Source: Paralvinella palmiformis
Lineage: Eukaryota > Annelida > Polychaeta > Terebellida > Alvinellidae
NCBI GenBank assembly: GCA_025642065.1
Contig: JAODUP010000446.1
Span: 245,001-309,000, forward strand
Length of the DNA stretch: 64,000 bases
Direction: 5' to 3'
This document shows, in pieces, positions 13,919 to 28,255 of this stretch. The position numbers were made by a program, and so were the translations under genes. The notes beneath the pieces were generated by a model that saw only the letters and a list, made by a program, of their open reading frames with translations, made no database searches and was not told where the DNA came from. Each line of letters begins with the position of its first letter. The first letter of the stretch is position 1.

Positions 13919-16900
13919 GAGAGAGAGAAAGAGAGAGCAACCAAGACCATTTACTTCTGCAAACTTTACTATGACATTAAATCTAACGTATTAAAAACGT
14001 ATTAAAACTCACTCAGAATCTGCTAAATCCATGTCCACCTCTTCACCTGTACTCAGTGGGATCTTTTTCTTTTTATGTCTACAACAGTTAAGATATATAT
14101 CAACACAAAAACATTACCTCTCTACCACTGGATGCCTGATGCTAATATTTTATCATACAACATCTGATGCCTTTAATTAAAATGAGTAACAACTTTTATT
14201 AATATTAAAAGATCTGCAGCAAGATTTAAATTATCCAAATAAGACAATACACAAAAATGTATATCCAAAACACGTAATTATCTTTCCGGATAGAAAATCA
14301 AGGCTGATTCACCAAATGAGACAAGGTCAGACTTTACCAGCCAGCAGGATTGGTATGCGTTAAATCATACCAAACCAGCAAGATGATTAGTAGTCCATAT
14401 ATTTTCAAACTTCCCTCACTTCATTTGTTGTATGATGATCAACGTACTCGACACACATAATCAAAGTCTTTGTGACAATTAAGCCTCTCGGTGAACAAGA
14501 CACTTTTGTAGTGCAGATGTTAGTGCACAGGGTGGCATATATCTAGGACGGGGGTACAAATCTCTGTGTTAATTGTGTCTGTGAGTTGTTTTATCCCATC
14601 AATGCCCTTGTTAAATAGTCCCGTATCTTAAATCCGACCAATGCTGAGGCTAAATAAGTATTCACTCATTCCTCCTCATGAAGACTATATTTTTTTAATT
14701 TTCATCATACATCACCTCATGTGAATCCTCATCTACACTGTTATCATCTGTCCTGCTGACACTGGCTAACCCTTATCATATACCTAACACCTTACTGTTA
14801 CTTAACTTTCGAGTTTTTCTAGAACTGTCCCTTGATAGTATTTACTGTTGTGAGATCTACAAATTGTCAACAATAGCTCATTGCTTAAAAATACAGCTAA
14901 CCTTGTACCTTAGATAAGATATCAAAACATAATCAGTTTCGTTCAAAATAACAACAATAAGTGATAGAATTGCTTGGCATGGCAACACGCTTATTTCACA
15001 TCCTGACATTCCTAATTATAAACATAATCTATCCTAACATTAGTATCTATGGCAGTGTTATGAATCAAAACAAGGTATTAAGTCAATAATGGAGAGCATT
15101 TTTTATCCCTTATATGAGAATTTTTTATAATCTTTATGAATAAATGTTATTTTCATAAGAAAGAAATATGTCCAGTAACCATAAGTTTATGTTTTCTTCA
15201 CAGATGTGCATTGTATGATGATGATGATGATTTATGTTTTACAGCCACTTTTGTGCACATGGTAGGCTAGATGGCAATGAAGCGAAGTCAAAGATGAAAC
15301 AATCTTCAGATATACCCATGGCGACATTAGAACATGAGTGGTAGTAAACTGTGGTCCAACACGCTACCACCAGACCATTTAGGCACCCCCACAGACGTGC
15401 AGTAGTAGGAGTAAATTTGCAAACCTTCGGCTTTTTGAGTGGCAAGTGATCTCAAACTTTGTCTTGTTCTCCTCAATCTTAAATGTGTGGTTAAATGTAC
15501 CATCAAGTTCTTGAATGGCTACAGTAAGGGGTCCCTGTAATGGAGCAATATTTCATCAAAATAGAAGCAAGAATTGGATGGCGATTCTTCAGTACAAAAT
15601 GTGAGTAGGTAAGTTGGTGTGCACGTATTTATCATACAACAGTTTGTTAATACACTTATCATTAAAAACACGTTACTAACACTCCTCTAAGATATCTTAC
15701 TCTTTTTTACGGATAAGATATTTAACCAAATACACACCACATATTTCAGTGCACCGTTACATGTCCAATCTTGTTTTAATTCCAGTTCAACGATGTTCCT
15801 CTTCCGGTTGAAAACAAATGAGCCAATAAATTTGGCAAAGCCTCCCTCTAAACTAAACTGTGTTAAGGTTGATAACTATAATGTATGTCATACAATCTTG
15901 GGGACAATCGTTACTACAGTTTTGACATTATGACGCTTCTTAACCTTTAAAGGATCAAGTTTCTGGAGCAAATGCTGTTTTGATTAAGGAAGGGTACATA
16001 TAGAGGGTTCCAGAATGAAAACTACTGTAGGTTAATATACCAAAGTGTATATTTTTGAAACAGGATTTATTTCTCTACATGATGACATAAGAATTACCAC
16101 TGTGTATTTATTTAAAAAAATTATTTAAAAAATGTAATTCTTTTTTTGCAGGAAATCGAGGTTATCATCAAATACCTGTCAAAATACACAAACAGATTCA
16201 ACAAATAAGGGTTTACTTATGATAATGAATATATACTCTGTAAATCTGATAAAAATTTAAATAATTTGTGCTAAATTTGTTAAATAATGCAATGCATGTA
16301 TCATGAATGTGAAATGTGGGTACAGATTAATTAAGGACACATATACAGTGTTCTAGAATGAAAGCTACTGTAGGTAAATATATCAAAGTATACATTTTCT
16401 GAAACAGCATTTTTTTTGTCTAGATGATGACATCAGAATAATCCCTGTGTAGTTATTCAAAAAAGTTTGAAAAAAACAATTCAATTCAATTAAATAACTT
16501 TTTTAAATTAGAGATTATTATAAAATCCTTGCCCACATACACAAATAAATATAACAAATATGTGTTTAGTTATAATAAAGAATATATACTCTGTAAATCA
16601 CATCAAAAATTGCATCTAGTGACCATTTGCAATCATTAATTCCATGTCAAGAATTGTCAATGCTACATCCTTGAATTCAAAACTATCTCAAAAATCAAAA
16701 TGTATTCGTAAAATTATTTGATTAGTCTCAAATGACGGAATATAATGTGGCTACATACGGCTCTTTAGATCGCCTCTATACACGCAAATTCTGCTGACAT
16801 CTAGTGATCAACGTGAACACTAATTGCCAACCCTGATATATCGGAATTTGGTCCTTAAAGGGTTAAAGGATAAACCTATTGCTCTATGAATGTATGGGCA

Positions 16901-17390
16901 CAACCATTACTACAGTTTTGACATTATAACACTTTTTAAAGGATACACCCATTGCTCTATGAATGTGTGTAGATCCTTTCCAGTTACTGTAGCAATGCAC
17001 TTAAGAAACTGAAATGACAAGGATTAAAATGTTTTATTCTTGATAAAAACAAACAAACAAACAACAATAGTAATAATGTATATTTAATAAAGCACCCTTG
17101 CAAGAACCATTCAAAGACACTGTGCAGGGATACCCCAAATAATATGTCTGTATCAACATAATCAGAGATTTGAATCATAATCAGTTTTTATCTGTGAAAG
17201 CAACCTTGAAAAGGTGTGTTTTAACAACAGACTTAAACCTTTCCAGAGGCAACACATTTCTAATATCCACTGACAATGTGGAGGGCTACAACACTAAATA
17301 CACAATCATCATATGGCTTTGAATGGTTCTTGCAAGGGTGCTTTATTAAATATACCTTATTAGTTGTTGTTTGTTTTTATCAAGAATTAA

Positions 17391-17431
<41 letters not shown>

Positions 17432-17937
17432 CAGTTTATTTAAAAATACAGCAGTTATAGTAATCAACCAAATAAATTTTCAGTCTATCCTAATCATTCC
17501 ATCTTTATAAGTGATATTTACATAACACTGTTTTGTTGTTCGGGGAGAATCCCCAGGCTGTCGCTTATTCGGCACAGTTTGACATAACACTAAATTATAT
17601 GGGACTATATATGAAAGATCACTGCTAATTCAATCATTTGATAATTTAGGTTACAGCTTACAGTAAGTATGTACTTACGCTAGAGGTTGAGAGCAACATA
17701 TTACCCCAGTTATGTGATGTAAACTTCTGTTGAGAAGCATTAACAGCCAGGGATAACAACTTGTTCAATACCTGTTTACAAAATATAAACATCAAGGTTA
17801 TAAAGCAATGTCATAACAGATATAAACATTGCTGCTCCTATAAAAATAATATTTGATTATTATCAAGAACAAACAAATTCAAAACCATATTTGTTTACAA
17901 ATTTTAATCAAAGAAAATCAACCACAAAACTTATTTT

Positions 17938-17981
<44 letters not shown>

Positions 17982-20900
17982 AATACAGCATACTTACTCA
18001 TACCCACTTCACAACAAAATAACCACATTTATGCTAGAGTATCACTTTTTACAGACAACAAGTTATGCTAAGTATGAGTACCCACAAAGTTTATGAATAT
18101 ACCAACCCTGCACAGTACTAGTACTCTCATGTCAGCTGTTTTCAAGACTGAAGACATTTTATTGTATTATTTTACGAATTAACCAAATCTTCCATCAAAC
18201 AAAAATTATGCTTACTGCCTGTACTTGTTGCTGTCGTATAGATGGTGTTTTAACCAATAATAGAGAAAACTGACTAGTTAGCATTATTCTCTTGTAATCA
18301 ATCATAGATTATGTTTGTATGAGCCCTATACTCCGAGCTGAATCATGAAAAGCAAAACATAAAGAGAGCTGGCTAACTTCAAAGGTTTAATTATACCAAA
18401 ATTTGCAGTAACACCTTCGGTAACACTAAATGTGGTCGGTGTTCCCCAAGTCCCCTAGATATGGAAAGTCTACTGTATACTTAGTTGTGTTGATGATAAA
18501 TGCTGAATATTCCAGCATCTATCATATCCACCACCAAGCAGAAATAAAATGTAAATGTTGCTGTTTTATGGCCACTTTTGTGCACATGGTAGGCTAAATG
18601 GAACGAGCGACCTCCAAAGGTAATGAGGCGAAGTGAAAGATGAAACACCCTTCTGACATAGACCAGCTGGGGTTTGAACCTGGGTGCTATAGATCTGTGG
18701 CCAACCACGCTACCAGTTATGCCATGGAGGTGCCCTACCATCAATCAGAATCAGTCATATAAATGAACCAGGTTACAACATGATATAAAAATAGCCCATT
18801 GTTATTATAGACAGATAAACAGTAGTTAGAGTACTGGGCTGCTCTCTAGTTTTGGGGTTCAAATCCAACTCGTACCTGGGTTTGTGGGATGTTTCCCATG
18901 GCTAAACAAACTACTTGCTCACTTATTTACCTATTGACAAAAACTCCCAGTACTAACAGCAATAATAAAATAAGAGATACATTATTCTAATACAATGGAT
19001 CAAACGACGATGGACATACACTTTTATGTAATCTGTTCATCTTTTCTGTAATTTATATGCTAATATGAGTGCAGAAAATACAATATATCATTCCACGAAA
19101 ACTGTCATCCATTAATCTGAATCAACTTCACATGTTAGGTCATCATTTTCTGGTAATTGTATAAAACAGTCAAATTTCCACAGTTCTAAACATAACCATA
19201 TTAGATGGTTTTTACCGTACATCCAAAATAAAAAGGTTAATAAATTCATTAGTAGTAGTCAGTTAGTTTGATGGACAAGTAAGCAATAGCAACTGCACAA
19301 TTGTTCAGGTATAAAGACATTGGCAAGAAAAGGTCAAACGTATTGAACAGAAACCTGTAGGAGGAGTTCACGGCCAATCCTGATCTCTAACATCCGGATG
19401 ATGAGATGTGACTTTTTTTCAAACATCGTGTAGTACAATGGAGACATGGCATGTGGCTGCTGAGTGGAGAAGTAGTGTCTGTCCCTGCCACCAGAGGGAT
19501 CCAAAAATATCATGCCCACTTGTAGCTCATAATCCTGAACAGCTTTCATCTCCTACAAGTAGATATCATTTGGTAATGGACTAATGAAAGTGTTTAAAGT
19601 ATATTACACTTAATGAGTGATACTTTTGTAAAATTATTGTAAACTTTATATATATAAAATGTAGTCGCAAAAAATGATAACATCAGTTTATAAATATATA
19701 TATATATTACCTGAAGAATAAAATATCTGTACTCATTGTTTCCGAACATTCTCCTCTTGTATAATAAAGATAGGTAGCAAGCTATGCCTTTTAAAAGCCA
19801 AGCATCCATCCTGAATAATACAAGCCACTGATAAAGTAATGATAGCTGATATGCCGAGGGCCATAAAGAATAAATACATTTAATTCATATAAACATTGGT
19901 GCTTAAGCAATGCAATTACTTGCCATGAATACATGGATATGAAGCAGCCAAAGAACTGCTGTGCTATAGCTGCAGCCATAAGCTGTCTCGTCTCTGGTAC
20001 TTGGTCAATAATACGTTTACTGTGTAACAAATTTGTGCTAAAACAAACAAAATAAAAATGGTTTGCAAATTTAGCTGACAAACCAACTAATTCAGAAAGT
20101 AGAAAAACATTCATCAGACATTCATAAATACAATATATATATATATATATTCATTCTATGTAACTATTTTTAACAGTTATAAATAATAAAGAGTTAGGAC
20201 AGAAGAGAATTGTTTTGGTTTACAACTATTAGATATATTCTTTTTTTATAATATTACAATACGACATTGACTCAGCATAATTTAAAATTCACACAACAAA
20301 AAGCTGGCTTTGTATGAAATATGAATATGTTGCTTTAGGTGGTAGTTCCTCAAAATAGATCAAATATATTTCAGTCCACAGTGTTTATAATTAAGGCACA
20401 TTTATTCATTCATAAACATTCTAACCTCTCCCTATAAGGCGTGAAATATTTACTTACTTGAATATGGAAATTGTGGCATAAACTATGGAATCATTATAAG
20501 CCATGTCAACAAATACCTCTTTGTAGCATGAATAGGGATATCTACTGGATAGCAACTCCTCGTAAAACTCAAATGACTGAAAATAGTTTAGCAAATCAGC
20601 AAAAATTAGATGAAAGAATTCATACACAATAATTTATCAATTAAAACAGATTTTAACACGAACACAGAAAACTATCTTATAGTCAGATTAAGTATGGCTG
20701 TTACTCACATTATATCTTTCACCTAATGAAACCAGCAATTTTATTACAAGTACAATATTAACACAATGAATTTTAAATGATATCACATAGTCAAACCAAT
20801 TGTTTAACAAGATATGAAAGGAATTATTTACTATTTTTTTAATTTATACAATTATTTTAGAATTATTAATGAAAGATAATTCCATAGATGTAGAATATGA

Positions 20901-23259
20901 AAGGAGTCCCGGCTATGAATACATATATTTATATCATTTTAATATATTGGATAGTCATTGAATGTAAAATACTGTCAGTTATACCTCATGAACTAGTGAT
21001 ACAGTCTGTTTGAGAAGAGGCAACAGATGAGGTAGACAAAAGTGTGTAACCTCATGCATGTGAGGATCAACATATACCTCAAATGGGCTGAAACAAAACA
21101 TAAACAGCAATTACCTTTAGTCAAGAAGAATTAATATATTTACTCCTTGTTTTTATTCTGAAGATTGAAGTCCGGGTTAAAACAACTGACTACTTAGTTC
21201 CTCTTTTCCTATTTCAATTGGACTTTATATTAATAGAAATACTACATTCAGTAAATGTAGCACAATATAAAAACTGTGAAGAATGTTATACCAATTACCT
21301 GTTTATTCACTATTCAGGGGTTTTAGCAACAACTTATCATATAGGTAAAGATTAAAAATCATTCAGAATTTGATGAGTGAAGTAAGCCAGATGTGGGAAA
21401 ACTTTGTAAGTCCCCAAGAATATTTTAATATTCAAATTACCTTTTCATGCATACCAAGAATCTTGGACCATAATTAGATTACGATCTGTTCTCATGTGAG
21501 GCAGCAAAATACACAAAATAGAGTCTGACAGATGGTAAAATTTACTATCAGCTGGCACTTAATAATATTCTTGACTGATATCTATTAAGTCAATACTATG
21601 AATATTTTAGTTGGTGTACTGATTTTTCTATATCAGCATTATACACTTTCTTAGACGACTGTTATATTAGGTGAGGCTCAGGATATCTTCCTAAATATGT
21701 TTAGCACACCATATCCAGTATGTGTGTGTGTGTGTGTGCATCAGACATGGGGTCAATATTTAAAAAAAAATGGAATTGGAATTGATAAATTTTGAATTGG
21801 AATTGAAGTTTCCTACAAAAAATCAATCCCTAAATTAATTTTACTATTTAACTTTTTAATTAAAATATTTTCTTCCATGACAATCCTACTAAGTAGGTAC
21901 TCGCAAATCACTACTCCAATCAGGTAAAAAATGGAACTGGAATTGACCCCATGTCTGGTGTACATATGTCCAAATATTACGCCATAGATGAAATATGTGT
22001 ACTGATGCATGGATGACTGCAGGCACATATTTTATTGATAACATCTCAGTAAATCTTACCCAACAGCAAGTCCTATGTTTGGTGCTGCAGTAGGTGTAGA
22101 TAAGTAGTAGTGATAGGTTTTCTTCCTTAAGTCTCTCGTATAAACTGTCTCTATGAGATCTCCACATGATACAGCAGTTAGATACATGTCTACAGTAAAC
22201 TCCAGCTTCCACGTACAAACTTCAGAATAGCTATCTATACATGGAAACCATAATCTGAAATAGATAGTCATAGTTCTGTTAATTAATGTATTGAAACCAA
22301 GTTATTTACAAGAAAAGCTGATTAGCTGTGATTCTTGTATTTAAGTCAAATGTAATGTGCTCAGTCTCATCAACTGTTAATTTTATTATATATTATTTCA
22401 GTTTTTGTTTGTCAACAATATTAAAAACAATTTCGTATTTAAAAATCAGTCTATTTCAGTGACTGACATAAACATACATGTGTGCACTTGCATGAATGTA
22501 ACATTTGCTAAATGATTATTTTACTTTACCTGGATGAGTTTTCATGTTTGCACGTAAACAGGTGAGCACCTCTTTCCAGCATAGTGCCATCAATATCAGC
22601 CACAACAAATTTCAAGCCACCCTTAGGTCTCTCTAGAGAAAACTCAATACAAATCCTGAATGGACGTAGTTCTGCCAATGAAATAAAGACATCACAAAAA
22701 GACTACCTAAATTTCCATCCTTAGGACAACAACAGATATATCATTAAAAGGTGATAATCAAAGACTGACAGAAAACAGATATGATTTTTTTAAATAACAA
22801 ATTACAGCAAGACTCATTATTCTACTTAAACTGACATAACTGAAGCAGTTTAACGAGATAATTATTATCACAAGTTACAATATTTGTTAAAAACGAGTTA
22901 AAAAAATAATTATGGATCATTTATTTATAATATTTAACATAATTATTTTGTCATAAATATTCAAGAATTGTTATACTTTCTTCATAAAGTTATTGGAATC
23001 GCGATCAGTAAAAATGAAGAAAGAAATAGTTAGTGGTGACTTAAACACAAATAAACAGCATATATAAAATATGTATACTATAGTATTATTTATTCATAAT
23101 TAAAAGTGTTTAAACCAGAATATGTCTAAACTAGTGAAGATCTCTAAATCTTTAGGCTCCAAAATGATCTACTACTTGAAGTGGACATTAGTTAGAGAAA
23201 ACTGTAATTGCTAATAAACACCACTGAAGTTTGTTAATTACTAAACCAAACGCAGACGT

Positions 23260-23295
<36 letters not shown>

Positions 23296-24056
23296 ATTGT
23301 TTATTTATTCACTAACTAATGTAAATTGTGCAAAGTGAAATCGCTCTTGCTCTACAATGGAAACATTTCAGCAGTTTGTATTTCTAACGAGCCATGTAAT
23401 TTACAAAGCAATGATCTTCACACACACACACACACACACAAAATGGTTGTACATGCATGAAAACACAAAATGCTTAAAGTTACAATGTGTTTTTTCATTT
23501 ATACATGTACAGTGATCACAAACAAAATTACTGATATTTCAACTTAGTATGTTGTATAACCACCACTTCACTACATTTATCACACCTATGAATATGTTGC
23601 AACCTCCTGAAAACAAGTTCATTCAAATATAACTATTTGTTTTTAAATATTTTAATAACAAATTACACATCTCAATTAAAAAAGGTTCCACTGACTAACA
23701 ATATTTACCTTGTAACAAAGTGCTAGCTTCTGAAGGTATTTTGATTGTTAACTCTCCATTATCACAATCGGGATCTACAGACTTCATGGCAGCTATGTGA
23801 CACATCTCAAAGAACTCTAAGTTTCTCCTGGATTGAAAAACGTACACATGATTTATTTTGGGGTCAAAATCATACTTTAATGTAATATGGGCTTTTATTT
23901 AAGATGAATAGTTTCCAGCCTTTTTATTCCATTGTAACATTACGCCATACACTTAACTATCAGGATAAGCTGAGATTTGAACTACAAATTAACCTTCATA
24001 TATGAATAATGATAAAAATACTATGCAGCTAAATTGTGGATAAAACAAATTATAGC

Positions 24057-24095
<39 letters not shown>

Positions 24096-25314
24096 AATGA
24101 ATGAATGAATGTATCACAATGCCCCAAAAATAGTTTAACAGTTGATAGACATTAAACCATGTCACAGAATAATTTAGTAGTATAGGAAGGTTTCATTGGC
24201 AACTCACTAAAAACAATTCAAAATTGATTTATATCAATAAATATTCTATGTGATCAGAAATGTGATTTGTACCCCATTCAGTTTCATAGCAGCAATGTGT
24301 AACTTACTGTTTACCATCTCCTTGGCATATCTCTAAAGCTGGATCATTGTAAGAGAAATTAGCTTCCCACATCTCATTCACAGACACTCTATAAATACTT
24401 AAGTCTTGTTAAGGGATTTTGTCTAAAATAACATACAATACACTTATATACATAAAAGGTTTTTATTACACACAATCTCCAACAAAACAAAGAATTAATT
24501 GGTACACATTATTTTAGTTTCACTTACCATGTATCCAGTTTAAAATTAATTTATTAGGCACATTTTATTCTAAACACACTTATATTTAACATATAATACA
24601 TCTTACATCAGTATTATGTAAAAACACTGCAAGTAACAAAATCTAACCTTGTATTATACATGATCCACAGTAATACTAAAATTAGAATAAAATAATGACT
24701 TTGATAAAGGATATAACACTGTTTGCTGTTAATCTTCACTCTCTTCAAATCTGGTTTCAGCGGATAAATCTGCATTTCCACATAACCCTAAAAATATATG
24801 TGAAATGATACGATGTCAAAATATAGCAAATATCATTATCCTCTATAATACTGAAATTTGTAGTACAGATATAATATCTTTGCTGTAATATCAAACAATG
24901 TATACCATAAAATCATCTCATCTTAAAAGTTGGATTTATTAATATTTGGATCCAAATGATTAATATAAATGTAACTGCGTAGACTAATATAAAATTGGGA
25001 AAACAGATTAAATACAAACCCTACCAGTGTATTTGTAATTAAAGTCTTGCTTATTTTGTAATTGTAATTAATCATAAAATTAAATGTAACCACTTGCAAT
25101 GCACATGGCTGAATAAAGATTCACTGATAGTTTGGTTCAGTATTTAGTCATTTAATTTTCTGACAGTAGAAATTAATTACAACTGTATCTGAAATTTTGA
25201 ATGCAAAATACTGAATAACTAATAATTCTATGGATTATTTAAAAATTTTAACACTGGATTTTATCCACTTTGAAAACAGAGTTTTAGTAAAAGATTATCA
25301 TAATTGAATTCACA

Positions 25315-25387
<73 letters not shown>

Positions 25388-28203
25388 AAATACATAGATA
25401 TTATATAAAATGCAAAACATAAAACTGATTCCCATACTGATTAAGAAATTCTTATTCATTTATAATAAAGATACAGCCATACTTACAACAAGCGATTCAG
25501 TTTCAAAGTTAATGCCAGTGATACACAGCGTCTGATGTGCTGGAAATAAATGTTGCACAGATGCAATAAATTGATGTACATCTTTACTTTATATAATTTT
25601 CTAGTAGATTTATACTACCAGGTAAACAGTGAATAACTTGAATCAAGAGCTGAACACTGATTGGTAATCAGTTGATAAATAGTTAAAGTTGAGATACTGA
25701 TTTTAAAACAAGGCAAACATGAACAAGTACACTGCGCTAGAATGGTAGCAAAACAATAATACACACAACAGTACTACAAAATCTGTCCAGTGGCATCACA
25801 AAAGAGCTTACACTTGTTACTGTTAGAAGTGCGTATGAGTGACCTGAATATGTTCAGTAGGTGTGCAGAGTAGACTAGTCACATTTATAGATGGCCATAC
25901 TTCATTTTGTAACAATCACTTCTTGACAAATTTGTCACATTGATTCATCCAATAATATTAGTCATGTGAGGCAGTCAAAAGTATATAAACTATAATGAAA
26001 ATCATGGTTCCTCAAACTGATATTTTGGCATTTCGTATTAGAATGTGATACTACATTTAAACAGTTATGGGGGAAAGCGGTAAAGATGACTCCATTATTG
26101 TTTACCATTTTATGACTGCAACACAACTAACGTCTCAAAAGTTTGAATATGATAATATCAACACTGCCATTTATGTTTATATTTGCAGCCAAACATATTG
26201 GTGGCTGGCTGAGCCCATCTATACAACTGAAACCTGATTTCATATTATAATTCTGAGAGCTCAGCTGCATGAGTTGTTCTAATGTGCATAAACAAAACCT
26301 GAGACTAGCTGTTTTACTGCTTATTTGGACTTGGCACTGCTGGTGTTCTGCATACTTAACTCACTGGTGCCGACTATTATATTGCATAGGTCCGAGCCAA
26401 AATGGTCATATAAAAAGTAGGAGTTTATAACCCCAAAGTTGGAGAAAAGTAGGACACAATGTGGACTAGAGCTTGCATTATTTATTTGAATAAAATATCA
26501 GATGTTATCTTGTGTACAGCTACAATATTTGCTTTCATGAACATGCCGCTTCTGAAAGTATGTAAACTCTGAAGCAACATGGAAGCTATATTTAAGTTGC
26601 CCACTCATATACATAATTTTGACATATACAGAATTGATGGGTTGACGTTTTATGATGGATCGAGAATTAGAAAATGGTGAAAAATAGGAGATCTAACCCA
26701 AATGTAGGAGGTTTCTACTAAAAAAGTAGGAAATCTGAGACCTATGATATTGTTTGTTGTATTTCATGTCTCCTTTTGGAAGTTGAATAGAAATAAATAA
26801 ATAAATATTTTATCAGCTGAAAAATTATGAACAGTTTCAGTGGAATTAATAATTAACTCTTCATCATTCCAAAATAACAGCTTCATATTAAGGTATGTGT
26901 GTGATTTTGGATAGAAAAAATAGAAGTTTATCATTTCATAGAGAACTCAATGGAAATTTTATAAATAGTGCATAGAGCCTATCTCCATGCAATTATTTTC
27001 TGGAAACTGTAGTACAAATTATCAAAGATAATAACAAAATATCATCTATATTTAGTGCAAAATAAAACATTTCCTGTGTAAATAAAAAGCATGCTGCATC
27101 TTTTAGGAAGGTCAGTGGTAATGGTGTTTTATAAACAATTTAAAAATTATATGTTAAAATATAGTGTTTTTCATGGCTCATTTTAATACTATTAAATGCA
27201 ACATAACAGATGTCTTTCATGAGCTGTCTCCAAAAGATTACATCTCTACATCTTTCCCAAGAAAAATCCATATCAACTGTTCACTGTTGAGTGAATATTT
27301 AGATACTTTGGTTCTCTAAAACCAAGGGAATCCAAATATTAATTAACAACAGGCTATGCCAGTAATCTCTCCTTCCCAGGATTGTGGAGAATCTGGTCAA
27401 TAAACAGCCAGGTGTGTGTGTCCTCAGAGTAGAGAGGGTTTCAGAATAGAACGCCAGAACTAATTCCTAGTGGCTACAAGTGATGACCCTGGTAGATATA
27501 TATCCTTTCCCCATAACATTTTGTAGTAAAAAAGCTCCCTGTGCAGGCCTGACCACCCCATGGTTGTCCGCAACCTGTAGGAAGGCCAGAATAAAGACAA
27601 ATCTTGTGATGCAGTTGCCCACATAATTTCTGGTGTAGGCTGGATGTAAATTTCTGGCGCACATTCAGTGAAACTGATGTGTATATTTAAATACTTGATT
27701 GCATTATGAAAATAATAATACATGTATCAGTAATGTTCTGGGGATTTTGTGGGCTTATCAGTGGAATGTTGCAAGTCGGTGTGGATGCAGCCTTGGTATG
27801 TAACATTGCAGTGCAGGCATTTGCATTGAGTGGTGTTGCAGGGCGGTTGTGGTCCTTTTTACTATGGGGTGGATGCAAGCCAGAAATATCAGCCTGAGCA
27901 GGGCTTTACTGCACACATAACCTGTAAGTGTATTATGATGCTCTGTGTGTGTGTGATTTACCACCAGTCATGATTAGCCTAACATCACCAGCCAGCAATA
28001 AACTAGTGGTTTACCTCATGTCTAGAGAAATATCAAGTTTGGAGATACATTGAAACATTTATGGGTAATGTATAAACAGTCATATCCTCATATTTTACTT
28101 TTTAGGTTATTTGCCCAGTTGAGATAATATGGTACACCAATTATATGCTTGTCTGGCATTAAAAGCCACTTGTCCCGGACAAGCCTTAATGTCCTGCCTT
28201 GAT

Positions 28204-28255
<52 letters not shown>

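Noticed and set aside
27460..27964. Overlapping open frames on the minus strand of TAF2 intron 1, one cysteine-rich
   Set aside because: All frames look equally protein-like, no family is recognised and no splice context supports them. Left as unassigned.
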